A stretch of 64,000 nucleotides of DNA from CBDEVH01 sp965243565 (GCA_965243565.1 OZ251571.1:1116001-1180000), one strand, 5' to 3'. Counted from the stretch's first letter, positions 41,085 through 50,746 are shown. Translations and numbers: made by a program. Notes: a model not told the origin generated them from the letters alone.

Positions 41085-42788
41085 TTAGTGCTTTATAACT
41101 TCGTTTACCTCATCGTTTGGCAAATTCTTTACAATATGATCTCGCCTTTGTTTTTTCATATGTGGATCATTTTTAGTGATGTTTTTCACCAATACAACAA
41201 AATCTTTTTTGATATCAACGCCGCCAACAGCATAACGCCGATGCAGACTTTGCTTAATTATATCCGCCAATTTTTGATACCCCATCTTATACAATTCATT
41301 GTAAACAGTTTTGTTATCATCACTCATATTAAAACGCAAAACATGAATCAGTTCTGCCATTAAAGCCACTTCTTGCTCACCCCCCGGCAGTGGCATAGCG
41401 GAGGGCAATTCTTCTATCAATAAAGGATCTGCCTCAAATATACAGAGCAAGTTAAATTGCTTGCTTTCGGGACGCATGATAAAGTTATTATGCGGACGCG
41501 ATGCCGCAACAGTTTGTTTATTGGCAATTTTTTTAATGGTATCCGGTGCAATTTGAGTATATTGTGATATTTTTGTCAAAATTAATTGACGCAAAAAACC
41601 ACCCTCACTCACCGAAATTAAACGCAACAAACGTTCCGCCTCTTCCATTACCTTGCTTTTTCTTCCCTCATCAGTGGTGATTGATTCAAATTTTTTATCG
41701 AGGCTATTGATGATAAATTCGCTTAATGATTGCGCGTTTTTAATACATACATCAAAGGCTTTGGCACCAAATTTTTGAATATAACTATCTGGATCATGCC
41801 CTTTTGGTAAAAACATAAATGATACTGATACGCCATCTTTTAGTGCGGGGAGCATGTTTTCCATCGCCCGTTGAGCACCCTTAGTGCCAGCTTCGTCACC
41901 ATCATAAGCAAAAACAATATTGTTTACGAGCTGAATGGCTTTTTTCATTTGTTCGGGTGTTGCCGCTGTCCCCATCGTCGCAACGCTTTCGGCATAACCA
42001 TGTTGTGACAGCATAATAACATCCATATAACCTTCGCAAATAATAAGACGGTTATTGGCACGGGCGGCTTCCATTGCTTGCGGCATTCCAAACAAAATCC
42101 GCCGTTTAGAAAAATAAATACTATCAGGAGAATTTAAATACTTGGGCTCCGTTTTATCCAAACACCGCCCACCAAAACCAACCACCCGTTGACGTTGGTC
42201 GATAATCGGAACCATTAATCGATGGCGAAAATAATCATATAAACGCCCATCTTTTTCGCGCACCAACCCTATATCCACCAATAATTTTTTATCTGATGTC
42301 GCTAATAAATCAGCCACATCAGTCCATTGATTACTAGCGTAGCCCAAAGAAAATCGTTTAATGGTGTCAGGATTGACTCCTCGCTTTTGCAAATACGCCA
42401 AGGTCTCTTTGTTTTTTTCAAGCAAACCTGCCCAATGCTGACTGACTTTTTTTAGCAATGCACTCGGGTCATGCACTTGATACGCTTGCTTTGTTCTGGG
42501 TACGGGCATTGACATCAACGATGCCAGTGATTCAACGCCTAAAACAAAATCACCCCCATTTAAATGCACCATATAATCCAAGGCGTTGCCATGTTGCCCA
42601 CAACCAAAACAATGGTAATACCCTTTATCTGGATTAACCGAAAATGACGGGGTTTTTTCATTGTGAAAAGGACACAACCCAAACCAGTTATTGCCCTTTT
42701 TTTCTAATTTTACATAAGGACGTAATATCTCTACCACATCGCTGCGCTCGATTAATTGGTGAATAAACTCTTTAGGAATGGTTGACAT
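41085..42788 (-). CDS. dnaG: DNA primase
   Basis: 567 residues. N-terminal zinc ribbon CPFHNEKTPSFSVNPDKG ... YHCFGCG (C-x2-H-x17-C-x2-C, near 39-64), then the TOPRIM core with ICEGYMDVIMLSQHG and FAYDGDEAGTKGA. The C-terminal helicase-binding part (VALMAELIHVL) is present but diverged. It makes RNA primers for replication. The usual neighbours rpsU and rpoD are absent. Confidence 0.96.
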   Translation of the reverse strand: MSTIPKEFIHQLIERSDVVEILRPYVKLEKKGNNWFGLCPFHNEKTPSFSVNPDKGYYHCFGCGQHGNALDYMVHLNGGDFVLGVESLASLMSMPVPRTKQAYQVHDPSALLKKVSQHWAGLLEKNKETLAYLQKRGVNPDTIKRFSLGYASNQWTDVADLLATSDKKLLVDIGLVREKDGRLYDYFRHRLMVPIIDQRQRVVGFGGRCLDKTEPKYLNSPDSIYFSKRRILFGMPQAMEAARANNRLIICEGYMDVIMLSQHGYAESVATMGTAATPEQMKKAIQLVNNIVFAYDGDEAGTKGAQRAMENMLPALKDGVSVSFMFLPKGHDPDSYIQKFGAKAFDVCIKNAQSLSEFIINSLDKKFESITTDEGRKSKVMEEAERLLRLISVSEGGFLRQLILTKISQYTQIAPDTIKKIANKQTVAASRPHNNFIMRPESKQFNLLCIFEADPLLIEELPSAMPLPGGEQEVALMAELIHVLRFNMSDDNKTVYNELYKMGYQKLADIIKQSLHRRYAVGGVDIKKDFVVLVKNITKNDPHMKKQRRDHIVKNLPNDEVNEVIKH

Positions 42789-42805
42789 GGTTTATAACAA
42801 CATTT

Positions 42806-42997
42806 TTAAATGAGTGATGACACCCCTAAAATCACTACTCCAGCAATAATTAAACCCATGCCGAATGTTCGAATTTGCCCTTCGGATAATTTTGCCATCT
42901 CTAGCATTTTATTTTGCCACATTTTTGGTGCAATAAAAGGCATAAAACCTTCTACGACAAATACACACGCCAAAATTATTAAAATAGTTTCAAACAT
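42806..42997 (-). CDS. DUF2065 small membrane protein
   Basis: 63 residues from ATG 42997. Two helices (ETILIILACVFVVEGFMPFI and TFGMGLIIAGVVILGVSSL) flank a short loop. The LVFVxEGxxPFxxP pattern and the Q-x-R-xxG-G-xxxxG turn define DUF2065, which has no known function and often lies near purA or hflC. A TTG overlapping the upstream stop (43006) is an alternative start. It sits between a DddP-like gene and dnaG. Confidence 0.85.
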   Translation of the reverse strand: MFETILIILACVFVVEGFMPFIAPKMWQNKMLEMAKLSEGQIRTFGMGLIIAGVVILGVSSLI

Positions 42998-43002
42998 ATA
43001 AA

Positions 43003-44256
43003 TCAATACAATAAATTATTTTCAAAAGGAAACGATGACAATAACTCTATTGCATCATCGGTAATAAGAACTTGTTGCTCTAATTTTACGCCCTCACTGC
43101 CCCCTTTTTCGCCAATATAACTCTCAACACAAAGAACCATTCCCGGCAATAAAACACCCTCATAGCCAGCATCTGAATAGTCGGCACGATGATACAAATA
43201 CGGATATTCCCCACTCATACCACAACCATGTGCCGATAAATAATAGCGATTGGTAAAATATTTATCAGCAATAGCCCATGCCTTATCAGCGTACTCACTA
43301 AAATGCAAGCCCGCTTTTAAAATTCCTATATTATGGTGCACTTGTTCATGAGCTGCTTGGTACAGTGTTTTTTGCATGGCAGTCGGGGCATCAGGACCCA
43401 CATGAAAAGTACGAGAAAAATCAGCATAATACCCATGGCACCCCACCACATCGGTATCCAACGCCACCAATTCATTTTTATTAATCACTTTAGTCGCAGT
43501 CTCTTGAAACCATGGATTGGTACGTTGTCCAGAATTCAACAAACGAGTCTCAACATAATCACCATTATTGGCAATAACGGCTTGATGCAATACCGACCAT
43601 AATTCGTTTTCGGTCATTCCCGGTTTGATGGCTTGTTTTAATTGCTCTACACCTTTTTCGGTCGCACGCAGCGAAGCCTTAACGCATTTTAATTCTTCTG
43701 CCGATTTTATTGCACGCGCTCTTTCTACTGCTGCTTGTGCATCGACAATAACAAAACCCTGCGTCGCCATTGCGATGGCAACGCCCGCATTCATACGCTC
43801 GATACCCACTACTTTATTACCACTACCAACCAATTCAACAATAGTCTGTGCCATTTTTTTTGCCCACTGCTTTTCGACCTCGGCAATGGCTTCACCTGCT
43901 GCCACGTAGCTGGCAGTTACCGAAGGTCTCACCTCATCAATGGTTTCAAACCCATCTGCCAAATGCAGACATCCAGTAAATTCATACAAAATAGTGGTAT
44001 CAGCCGTCAGCAGCAAATAACGCGATGGTGCATTACGAGACGTAAAAACCTGCATATTACGAGTACCAGTGGCATAACGAATATTAATCGCATCCGATAA
44101 AATCAAAGCGTCGATACCACGTGCCTGCATTTCGCCGCGCACTCGTTGTAAGCGGTATTGACGCACTGCTTTTAAATCAATACCCTCGCTTTCAGGGGCG
44201 ATATCCAACAACGCTAATGCAGATAAATCAGTTCTATCCGCATGCCAATCTAACAT
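43003..44256 (-). CDS. DddP-like M24 metallohydrolase fold protein
   Basis: 417 residues of the creatinase/aminopeptidase P fold. ALDTDVVGCHGYYADFSRTF holds Asp267, Asp269 and Asp279; His343 is in SAHGCGMSGE; Glu378 in LCVESYIGE; Glu393 in VKLEQQVLIT. Their spacing (2, 10, 64, 35, 15) equals what I recall for DddP, the DMSP lyase. RYATGTRNMQV and ETRLLNSGQRTNPWFQE also match DddP-type proteins. The residue recalled as the catalytic aspartate of DddP (six after the histidine) is Gly349 here. So it is either a DMSP lyase variant or a related hydrolase of another substrate. Confidence 0.72.
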   Translation of the reverse strand: MLDWHADRTDLSALALLDIAPESEGIDLKAVRQYRLQRVRGEMQARGIDALILSDAINIRYATGTRNMQVFTSRNAPSRYLLLTADTTILYEFTGCLHLADGFETIDEVRPSVTASYVAAGEAIAEVEKQWAKKMAQTIVELVGSGNKVVGIERMNAGVAIAMATQGFVIVDAQAAVERARAIKSAEELKCVKASLRATEKGVEQLKQAIKPGMTENELWSVLHQAVIANNGDYVETRLLNSGQRTNPWFQETATKVINKNELVALDTDVVGCHGYYADFSRTFHVGPDAPTAMQKTLYQAAHEQVHHNIGILKAGLHFSEYADKAWAIADKYFTNRYYLSAHGCGMSGEYPYLYHRADYSDAGYEGVLLPGMVLCVESYIGEKGGSEGVKLEQQVLITDDAIELLSSFPFENNLLY

Positions 44257-44292
44257 CGTATTTCTTTCTCTTATTGTTGTCGTCAGCAGCCA

Positions 44293-45288
44293 TTATTTTA
44301 TTTTTTTAATGGGAATGTATAGGGTTGTTTTTAAATCGTTGACTGCTGTATCCAATGGCGTGTTTTCATAGATTTCGTAGGCATGGCGTTGTAGGTCAAT
44401 TTGCATTTTTTTCATGCGAGCATGTGCATAGGCTTGCTTCCATGTGTAGCGTAAATATTCATACGCCCCTTGTTGCTCCACCACAAAATAATGACCACCA
44501 GCAATGGTTTGCAAAAAATAACCTTCTGGGGCTTCGGTGTCTTCTTGCACCGGCACTGCTATATCAAAATTAAAATCTTGTCCAATTGTTTTTTTGTAAA
44601 TCGCACACCTAACACTGCTTTGTTTGTTACCCACTGCTTTTAATAATTTGGGAAACTCTTTTTGCATAATCGATGCCATCTGATTGATATTTTCTATAAA
44701 TGGTTTTGTTACACAGTTTAATGCTTCTTTAAAGGCAATTTCGTTAAAATGTATTGTTAATTGATTGGCTGTTGGGTCTAATAAATTACGCAATAAAACA
44801 AGCCCTAACTCGTAATCTGGTCCTAACATGCCTTCCATTCTTTTTGCAAAGGGACGAAATAACAAAGGCATTTTGCCGTGCATTGTCCATTTAATTGTTG
44901 TCATAGAGGCATTTTTTACGGCAAATGTCCAAATGATTTTATTGGTTGATTTAAACGGACGGGTAAAGGAAATTTCTTGCACAATGGTTGCTGGTGATTC
45001 CATTTTTTTATGCGTTACACGACCAGCCCCAATTAAAAAGCCATTCCATTCGTAATAGCTTCCTTGTTCATTGCTAGAATTTGAAAAAGTCAGTGGGCAT
45101 TCTGGCTCATTGATTAACCAAGGATTCCATTGCTTCCACGTATCCAATGAGGCGACTTTGTCAAATGCTGCCTGTTCGCTACACTTAACATCAATACTAC
45201 GTTCTACTTGAAAATAAGGCGAAATCGAAAGCAAATACGCGAGTATTAAAGCGGCAACAATGAATAAAATAACGAGGATGGTTATCAT
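44293..45288 (-). CDS. Membrane-anchored SRPBCC + GyrI-like protein
   Basis: 331 residues. One N-terminal helix (ITILVILFIVAALILAYLL) is followed by FQVERSIDVKCSEQAAFDKVASLDTWKQWNPW, the start of an SRPBCC (polyketide cyclase-like) domain. From ~205 a GyrI-like/effector-binding domain follows (DFNFDIAVPVQED, GHYFVVEQQGAYEYLRYTWKQA, YIPIKKIK). Such two-domain proteins bind small molecules; the ligand and role are not known. It lies one base beyond the small ORF at 45290 and on the same strand as waaA. Confidence 0.75.
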   Translation of the reverse strand: MITILVILFIVAALILAYLLSISPYFQVERSIDVKCSEQAAFDKVASLDTWKQWNPWLINEPECPLTFSNSSNEQGSYYEWNGFLIGAGRVTHKKMESPATIVQEISFTRPFKSTNKIIWTFAVKNASMTTIKWTMHGKMPLLFRPFAKRMEGMLGPDYELGLVLLRNLLDPTANQLTIHFNEIAFKEALNCVTKPFIENINQMASIMQKEFPKLLKAVGNKQSSVRCAIYKKTIGQDFNFDIAVPVQEDTEAPEGYFLQTIAGGHYFVVEQQGAYEYLRYTWKQAYAHARMKKMQIDLQRHAYEIYENTPLDTAVNDLKTTLYIPIKKIK

Positions 45289-45289
45289 G

Positions 45290-45502
45290 TTATAAACGGG
45301 TGGCTAACACCATTAAACGCTTGTTGAGTTCCATTAAAATACTGGGCACTCGCTTCCAATTACCGTCTTCTTCGGTAAGGTTTTTAATGGAATCAATAGA
45401 AGCATTGGTGTTATTGAGTGCTTCGGCTAGGTTATTCATTGCCATTGCCAATGCTTGTAAGTCTGTGGTGCTTTTTTCCGGTGTTGGAAATTCTTCATTC
45501 AT
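45290..45502 (-). CDS. Small hypothetical protein coupled to waaA
   Basis: 70 residues, mostly helical, acidic at the N-terminus (MNEEFPTPEKSTTDLQ) with asparagine-rich heptad-like runs (MAMNNLAEALNNTNASID) and a basic end. Its ATG overlaps the waaA stop (ATGA), which supports translation. No family recognised. Confidence 0.55.
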   Translation of the reverse strand: MNEEFPTPEKSTTDLQALAMAMNNLAEALNNTNASIDSIKNLTEEDGNWKRVPSILMELNKRLMVLATRL

Positions 45503-46752
45503 ACTGTTTCCTTTCTTTTGGTGTCTAGTATTGTATCAATAAATTCTATATGACTTTGCAATGATCCTTGATGATTTTTGCAAAATTTAGTGCCCGCTTG
45601 TATTGCTAGCTGCCGATTGGCATTGTTCATTAACAAGTTTACACCATCGATGGCACTTGTCGCACTTGGGCACTGCAACAGTGCTTTTTGTGCAACTGCC
45701 CGCACGACCAAGCGTTTATAATTACGCACGTAAGGACCAATGATAGACGGCACTTGTGCCTGCAAGGGTTCAATTGGGTTTTGCCCACCGTAGTCTATAA
45801 AACTACCTCCAATAATAACCACATCCGCAATAGCATACCACCGATTCATCTCGCCAATGGTATCGGCAATATAGACTTGTGTTGTTGCTTTTACGGCTTG
45901 TTGCTGGCTACGCATAGCAGATTTTATAGTGCGTTGTTGCAAATAGTGACTGACTTTTTGAGCACGGTGAGGATGACGCAAAGCCACAATTACGAAATAT
46001 TGTTCTAAAAAATTGGCATCCATTGCGTCAAACAACAGCGCTTCTTCACCTTCACGGGTTGAGGCAAGCAGTAACGTTGGGCGAGTAGATAGCCGCGAAA
46101 CATCATCAATAGCATCTACTTTTACATCAAATTTAAGATTGCCGACACAGGCAACGGGCAACCCGCGATAACAACGCAAACGCCCTGCATCACGATTCGT
46201 TTGTGCTAGGATTAGGTTAAATGATTGAATACATTCTGAAAACAAACGACTAATAAGACGAAATCGGTACGCACTGCGATGACTTAATCGGGCGTTGGCA
46301 AGCACCAAAACAACCTCACGTTTTTTTGCCTCAATAATAAGATTGGGCCAAAACTCTGCTTCTAAAATAATCCCAACATCGGGCTGACAACGCCTAAAAA
46401 ACTGCCGTACCGCATAAGGATAATCCAATGGCAAAGCACTTATCCACACATCGGGCAACGCTTTTTGTAACTGCTGACGAGCAGCAAGAGTGGTACAGCT
46501 TAAACACAACTTAACATCCTGCTGTTGGTTTAAGTGTTTGAGTAGCTCAGTGGCGGCTTTTACCTCACCCACCGAAACCATATGCACCCACACCACAATT
46601 TGTGATGGCATGGTTTTTTCACAGTTAGGAACAAAACCCAAATACTCTCGCCAAAGGATGTTTTTCCACTGATGACGCTGCCCTATCCGCCAAATAGCAT
46701 AAGGAAAAAATATCCATAATAAAATTGTATAAGCCAGTCGCCCAAACATCAT
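45499..46752 (-). CDS. waaA: 3-deoxy-D-manno-octulosonic acid (Kdo) transferase
   Basis: 417 residues. An N-terminal membrane anchor (LAYTILLWIFFPYAIWRIG) precedes two Rossmann-like GT30 domains. WVHMVSVGEVKAATELLKHL, LPLDYPYAVRQFFRRCQPDVGIILEAEFWPNLI (with the acidic catalytic residue) and the C-terminal GGQNPIEPLQAQVPSIIGP are signature stretches. It adds Kdo to lipid IVA on the inner membrane, so the cell makes lipopolysaccharide. It lies 12 bases downstream of a GT9-like gene. Confidence 0.94.
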   Translation of the reverse strand: MMFGRLAYTILLWIFFPYAIWRIGQRHQWKNILWREYLGFVPNCEKTMPSQIVVWVHMVSVGEVKAATELLKHLNQQQDVKLCLSCTTLAARQQLQKALPDVWISALPLDYPYAVRQFFRRCQPDVGIILEAEFWPNLIIEAKKREVVLVLANARLSHRSAYRFRLISRLFSECIQSFNLILAQTNRDAGRLRCYRGLPVACVGNLKFDVKVDAIDDVSRLSTRPTLLLASTREGEEALLFDAMDANFLEQYFVIVALRHPHRAQKVSHYLQQRTIKSAMRSQQQAVKATTQVYIADTIGEMNRWYAIADVVIIGGSFIDYGGQNPIEPLQAQVPSIIGPYVRNYKRLVVRAVAQKALLQCPSATSAIDGVNLLMNNANRQLAIQAGTKFCKNHQGSLQSHIEFIDTILDTKRKETV

Positions 46753-46764
46753 TAAAAAATGGCT

Positions 46765-47784
46765 CTATGGTTTTTTAAGTGTCATTTTTTTGCCAGTACC
46801 AGTCGTACTATCCGTATTTTCTGGTGGTGTCTCTGGTGGTGTCTCTACACAAGGAAATAATTGCTTTAAATGTGCTAGTAGTTCCTCGGTACTGGTTATT
46901 AATATCGCATTGTCCATTTTTTGTGCTTCATCACCAATAAAACAAGTAGGTTTGCCACTAGCAGATGATAATACGGACTCTAAACCATTGCCTATAGTTA
47001 CTACTGCATGTTGCGCTAGAGCCGCCGTTTCTTCAATGGTAAAACCACTTTTGCTATCTGGATAGCCATATTTACCACCCAATACGCGAACAGCAGAAAA
47101 ATTAGAATCACAGAAAAATTTATCCAACACATCCGTAAAAACATTTGGCACATTGCCCGACAGCAAAATGTAGGGTGAATCATCCAACCATTGCAAACGT
47201 TGATAATCGTTAATATAAGAATCTTGTAAGGGGTTTGGAGTATAGCTAAAATGACGTGCGACCAGTTGTCTGCGTCGCATCATACTGCTTATATTATGAG
47301 GTATTTGATAACAATCATGATACAACAAACTCGCACCCGTCATCGATTCCCTTTCGCCAGAGCTATCAAAGCCAATAATCTTTTCTTTTTTGGCAATTTT
47401 GGTGGTGGACAATGAAAAAGTCGTCATGTCTAAATCAAAAACCACATCATACCTAACAAGACGCAAGGTTTCGGACATTGCCCAATAATTTTTAGAATTA
47501 TCCTGCACAAACGATTTAACCGCTTTGGTAGAAGACAGTAGTTTGTCCTTCCACGAAACACCCGCAGGCTTGGTCATATCTTTAATAGTATCGGTTGCAA
47601 GTGAGGGAATAGCAATCACCCGACGGATATGTCTCCCCATTTTCGCACAATCAACCAATGCTTCTGTGGTGGCAATGTCTATCTGTACCTCATCGCCAAA
47701 TTTATCCACCAAATCGGCTGCCACTGCCAACGCCTCTATAACTTCTGTATCTGCACCTGCTCGTATTAATAAATAATCTGTCAT
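46765..47784 (-). CDS. GT9-like protein (diverged heptosyltransferase)
   Basis: 339 residues. The beginning MTDYLLIRAGADTEVIEALA and the LVRYDVVFDLDMTTFSLSTTKIA stretch, followed by IIGFDSSGERES, recall heptosyltransferase I (YDxVIDxQGLxKSA, G-x-D-x-x-S-x-RE). Later, VLGGKYGYPDSKSGFTIEETAAL and ITIGNGLESVLSSASGKPT correspond to the nucleotide-sugar site, but key residues are altered. A Pro/Glu/Thr-rich tail (ETPPETPPEN) ends in a basic KKMTLKKP. Its place before waaA supports a lipopolysaccharide-core role; activity is uncertain. Confidence 0.6.
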   Translation of the reverse strand: MTDYLLIRAGADTEVIEALAVAADLVDKFGDEVQIDIATTEALVDCAKMGRHIRRVIAIPSLATDTIKDMTKPAGVSWKDKLLSSTKAVKSFVQDNSKNYWAMSETLRLVRYDVVFDLDMTTFSLSTTKIAKKEKIIGFDSSGERESMTGASLLYHDCYQIPHNISSMMRRRQLVARHFSYTPNPLQDSYINDYQRLQWLDDSPYILLSGNVPNVFTDVLDKFFCDSNFSAVRVLGGKYGYPDSKSGFTIEETAALAQHAVVTIGNGLESVLSSASGKPTCFIGDEAQKMDNAILITSTEELLAHLKQLFPCVETPPETPPENTDSTTGTGKKMTLKKP

Positions 47785-47790
47785 ATACCT

Positions 47791-47796
47791 ATTATA
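47791..47796 (-). promoter_or_regulatory. Candidate -10 box before the GT9-like gene
   Basis: TATAAT on the minus strand ends 6 bases before the ATG (47784). TTGAAA (47822-47817) is a possible -35, but the spacer would be 20 bases. The short distance suggests a leaderless mRNA. Confidence 0.35.
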
Positions 47797-47900
47797 GCAA
47801 CCCTTGACTCCGCATTTTTCAATTACTTTTTTGAAAATAGACGATAATACCCTTTATCAAAAAAGGCGTAATCAATATAAGCAAATAACGTTAAACAGAA

Positions 47901-48902
47901 TTATGGATTAAACTGCCGATTTTGCTCCCATTGCCAAGCATGCTTAATAATCGTTTCAAGCGAACTATATTGTGGTTGCCAGCCAAGCGATTGAATGGCA
48001 GCTGTTGAATCGGCAATTAAAGAATCAGAGTCTCCCTCACGGCGAGGTGCAAATTCCACTGTAAAATCAGCCCCACTCACTTTGAGAACCATATCAACAA
48101 CCTGCCGCACCGTAAAACCATTGCCATTGCCAAGGTTATATTCAATACTTTTATCCTCACGCTGTATTTTTTCTAACGCTAAAAGATGAGCGGTGGCAAG
48201 ATCGCAAATATGCACGTAATCACGGCAACAAGTACCATCAACCGTATTGTAATCGTCACCAAAAATATAAAGTTTATCACGCTTGCCCTGCGCCGTTTGC
48301 AAGGCAATGGGAATCAAATGCGTTTCTGGATTATGCAACTCTCCCAATCGGGCTTGTGGGTCGGCACCACAAGCATTAAAGTAACGCAGTATGGCATAAC
48401 GCATACCGTAGGCAGCCGCATAATCGGCTAAAATTTGCTCGACCATTAATTTACTTTTGCCATACGGATTAATTGGTTTTTTCGGATGTGCTGCATCAAT
48501 AGGCAGATATTCCGCATTGCCAAACACCGCCGCCGTCGATGAAAAAATAAAATTTTGCACGCCTGCCATACGCATAGCATCAAGCAAACACAATGTTTTA
48601 CTCACATTATTTTGGTAATATGCTGACGGATTTCCAACTGATTCTCCCACCAAAGAAAAAGCAGCAAAATGCATGACAGCACTTATTTGATAACGGGTGA
48701 ATATATCACTCAATAAAGAAGCATCGCCCATATCACCAACAAAAAATGTCGCACGATTACTAACAGCTTGTCTATGCCCACAAGACAAATTATCTAAAAC
48801 GACCACTTGATAACCCTGCTGTAATAAATAATCAACCTGATGGCTACCAATATAGCCTGCACCCCCGACAACTAAAATGCAATCGTTATTTTTCTTGGTC
48901 AT
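47901..48902 (-). CDS. galE: UDP-glucose 4-epimerase
   Basis: 333 residues from ATG 48902 (MTKKNNDC); an ATG seven codons earlier is also possible. The NAD-binding VVGGAGYIGSHQVDYLLQQGY opens the extended-SDR fold. The catalytic Ser/Thr region FSSTAAVFG and Tyr-Lys in NPYGKSKLMVEQ are present. DGTCCRDYVHICDLATAH and YNLGNGNGFTVRQV match GalE. It interconverts UDP-glucose and UDP-galactose for envelope glycans. Its start overlaps the end of the GT2 gene. Confidence 0.93.
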   Translation of the reverse strand: MTKKNNDCILVVGGAGYIGSHQVDYLLQQGYQVVVLDNLSCGHRQAVSNRATFFVGDMGDASLLSDIFTRYQISAVMHFAAFSLVGESVGNPSAYYQNNVSKTLCLLDAMRMAGVQNFIFSSTAAVFGNAEYLPIDAAHPKKPINPYGKSKLMVEQILADYAAAYGMRYAILRYFNACGADPQARLGELHNPETHLIPIALQTAQGKRDKLYIFGDDYNTVDGTCCRDYVHICDLATAHLLALEKIQREDKSIEYNLGNGNGFTVRQVVDMVLKVSGADFTVEFAPRREGDSDSLIADSTAAIQSLGWQPQYSSLETIIKHAWQWEQNRQFNP

Positions 48903-49905
48903 GCGATGATTGATTATTACCATCCAACTGTTGCTCTACAACATACAATGGACGATTTTTACTCTGCATAAAAATTTTACCTATGTACTCGCCAACCACA
49001 CCAATCGAAAACATGATTAACCCACCCAAAAAGTACAAGGAGGTTATCAGCGAAGTCCACCCCCGAACGACATCAGAATGACCGCTGTAATAGTTATAGA
49101 CAAGGGAGGCAATAAAATACAATGAAATCAAAGAAATCAATAACCCTAACAAAGTGATAAAGCGTAGCGGGATTATCGAAAATGAAGTAACACCGTTCAT
49201 CGCCAGCGTTAGCATTTTCATTATCGTATATTTGGTTTTTCCAGCCATACGTGCTTGTCGTGTGTAAAACACTTTTTCAGAAGGTAAATTAAGCGACGGT
49301 ACAATGCCACGCCAATAAAGGTGTTGTTCGCTATATTGGCGTATTACCAACAATGCTCGACGACTAAGCAAGCGATAATCCGCATGATTGGGAATACCCC
49401 CCATTCCCATTTTTTTCGCCACCCAATAAAAAGCGTTGGCAAACCCTCTTTTAAAAATTGAATCGCTACTGCGATTATTGCGAACACCGTAAACCACCTC
49501 ATTGCCATTGCGGTAGTGTTGTATCATATCGGGAATAACGTTGATATCATCTTGTAAATCTGAATCTAACGAAATACAGCAATCACAATCATCGGCTACG
49601 CTCACCATACCCGCAAACAATGCATTTTGGTGCCCGACATTGTGTGCTAGTTTGATCATACGTACATGCTTTTGCTCCTGTTGACAAAGCATATGCCATG
49701 TTGAATCTATACTACCATCGTCAACAAAACAACAAAAACTCTCTGGTGCAATTAATTTTTGCAGTTTCCATTCGTTTAAATGTTTTGTAATAATCGCCAT
49801 CGAATCGGCAAGAATTTCCTCTTCGTTATAGCAAGGTATAACCAACGCCAATATTGGCAAAGAACGGTTAGCAGCTGATGATATTATAGGGGTGGAATTT
49901 GGCAT
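48886..49905 (-). CDS. GT2 polyprenyl-phosphate glycosyltransferase (GtrB/ArnC-like)
   Basis: 339 residues. ALVIPCYNEEEILADSMAI opens the GT-A fold; VDDGSIDSTW and SLDSDLQDDINVIPDMIQHY carry the metal-binding acidic residues. RAGKTKY-like ARMAGKTKYTIMKMLTLAM is the family's conserved loop. Two C-terminal membrane helices (FITLLGLLISLISLYFIA, FLGGLIMFSIGVVGEYIGKI) fit DPM1/GtrB-type enzymes that load a sugar onto undecaprenyl phosphate. That product could feed the GT39-type transferases in this window. Confidence 0.88.
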   Translation of the reverse strand: MPNSTPIISSAANRSLPILALVIPCYNEEEILADSMAIITKHLNEWKLQKLIAPESFCCFVDDGSIDSTWHMLCQQEQKHVRMIKLAHNVGHQNALFAGMVSVADDCDCCISLDSDLQDDINVIPDMIQHYRNGNEVVYGVRNNRSSDSIFKRGFANAFYWVAKKMGMGGIPNHADYRLLSRRALLVIRQYSEQHLYWRGIVPSLNLPSEKVFYTRQARMAGKTKYTIMKMLTLAMNGVTSFSIIPLRFITLLGLLISLISLYFIASLVYNYYSGHSDVVRGWTSLITSLYFLGGLIMFSIGVVGEYIGKIFMQSKNRPLYVVEQQLDGNNQSSHDQEK

Positions 49906-49921
49906 AAGTTAAATAAGAAAT

Positions 49922-50699
49922 ATTACCATTTTTTCCAAGGTGCATTCCCTTGAAGCCAGAGTTTTTCTAGTTCGTTTTTATCGCGCAATGTATCCATAGG
50001 CCGCCAAAAACCATCATGCTGCCACGCCATTAACTCTCCATCTGCCGCAAGTTGCATTAGTGGTGTTGCTCCCACACACAGCCCTCATCTTTACTAACAT
50101 AATTTTCTAGCACTTGTGGGGACAATACAAAAAAAACCCCATTAATATACCCACCGTCTCCTGCCGGCTTTTCTATAAATTCAGCAACTTGTGCCCCCTT
50201 CATTTGCAATGAACCGTAACGCCCGGGCGGCTGTACCGCCGTAAGTGTGGCAAGTTTGCCGTGTTGTTGATGAAACTCTGTAAGTGCGCTAATATCCACA
50301 TCGCTCACACCATCCCCATAGGTAAAATGAAAAAACGGTTCATTTTTTTACATACTCGGCTACCCGTGCTAGCCGTCCGCCCGTCATGGTGCTATCGCCA
50401 GTGTTTACCAGCGTTACCTGCCAATCTTCTGATTTATTATTATGCACACGCATTTCATTTTTAGCCATATTAAAAGTAACATCCGACATGTGCAAAAAGT
50501 AATTATTAAAATATTCCTTAATAACATAGCCTTTATATCCACAACAAATAATAAATTCATTAACACCGTGTGCCGCATAAATTTTCATAATATGCCATAA
50601 AATTGGCGAATCACCAATTTCGACCATCGGTTTTGGACGAGTAACGGTTTCTTCACTAAGACGCGTACCAAGCCCGCCGACAAGAATGACTGCTTTCAT
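49922..50699 (-). pseudogene. rfbF: Glucose-1-phosphate cytidylyltransferase, two frameshifts
   Basis: Three consecutive frame segments together give a full RfbF. The first (50699-50340) is MKAVILVGGLGTRLSEETVT ... RVAEYVKK. The second (about 50340-50057) has HFTYGDGVSDVDI, LTAVQPPGRYGSLQ and AEFIEKPAGDGGYINGVFFV. The third (about 50064-49922) has DGFWRPMDTLRDKNELEKLW. One extra base lies in an A7 run at about 50342-50348 and one base is missing near 50064. The enzyme would make CDP-glucose, first step to CDP-linked 3,6-dideoxyhexoses. No rfbG/rfbH partner is nearby. Real decay is likely, though homopolymer sequencing error could explain the first break. Confidence 0.85.
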
Positions 50700-50746
50700 A
50701 GCTTATATTATCCCACCAATTTAAATATTGTCGAATAATTACAATG

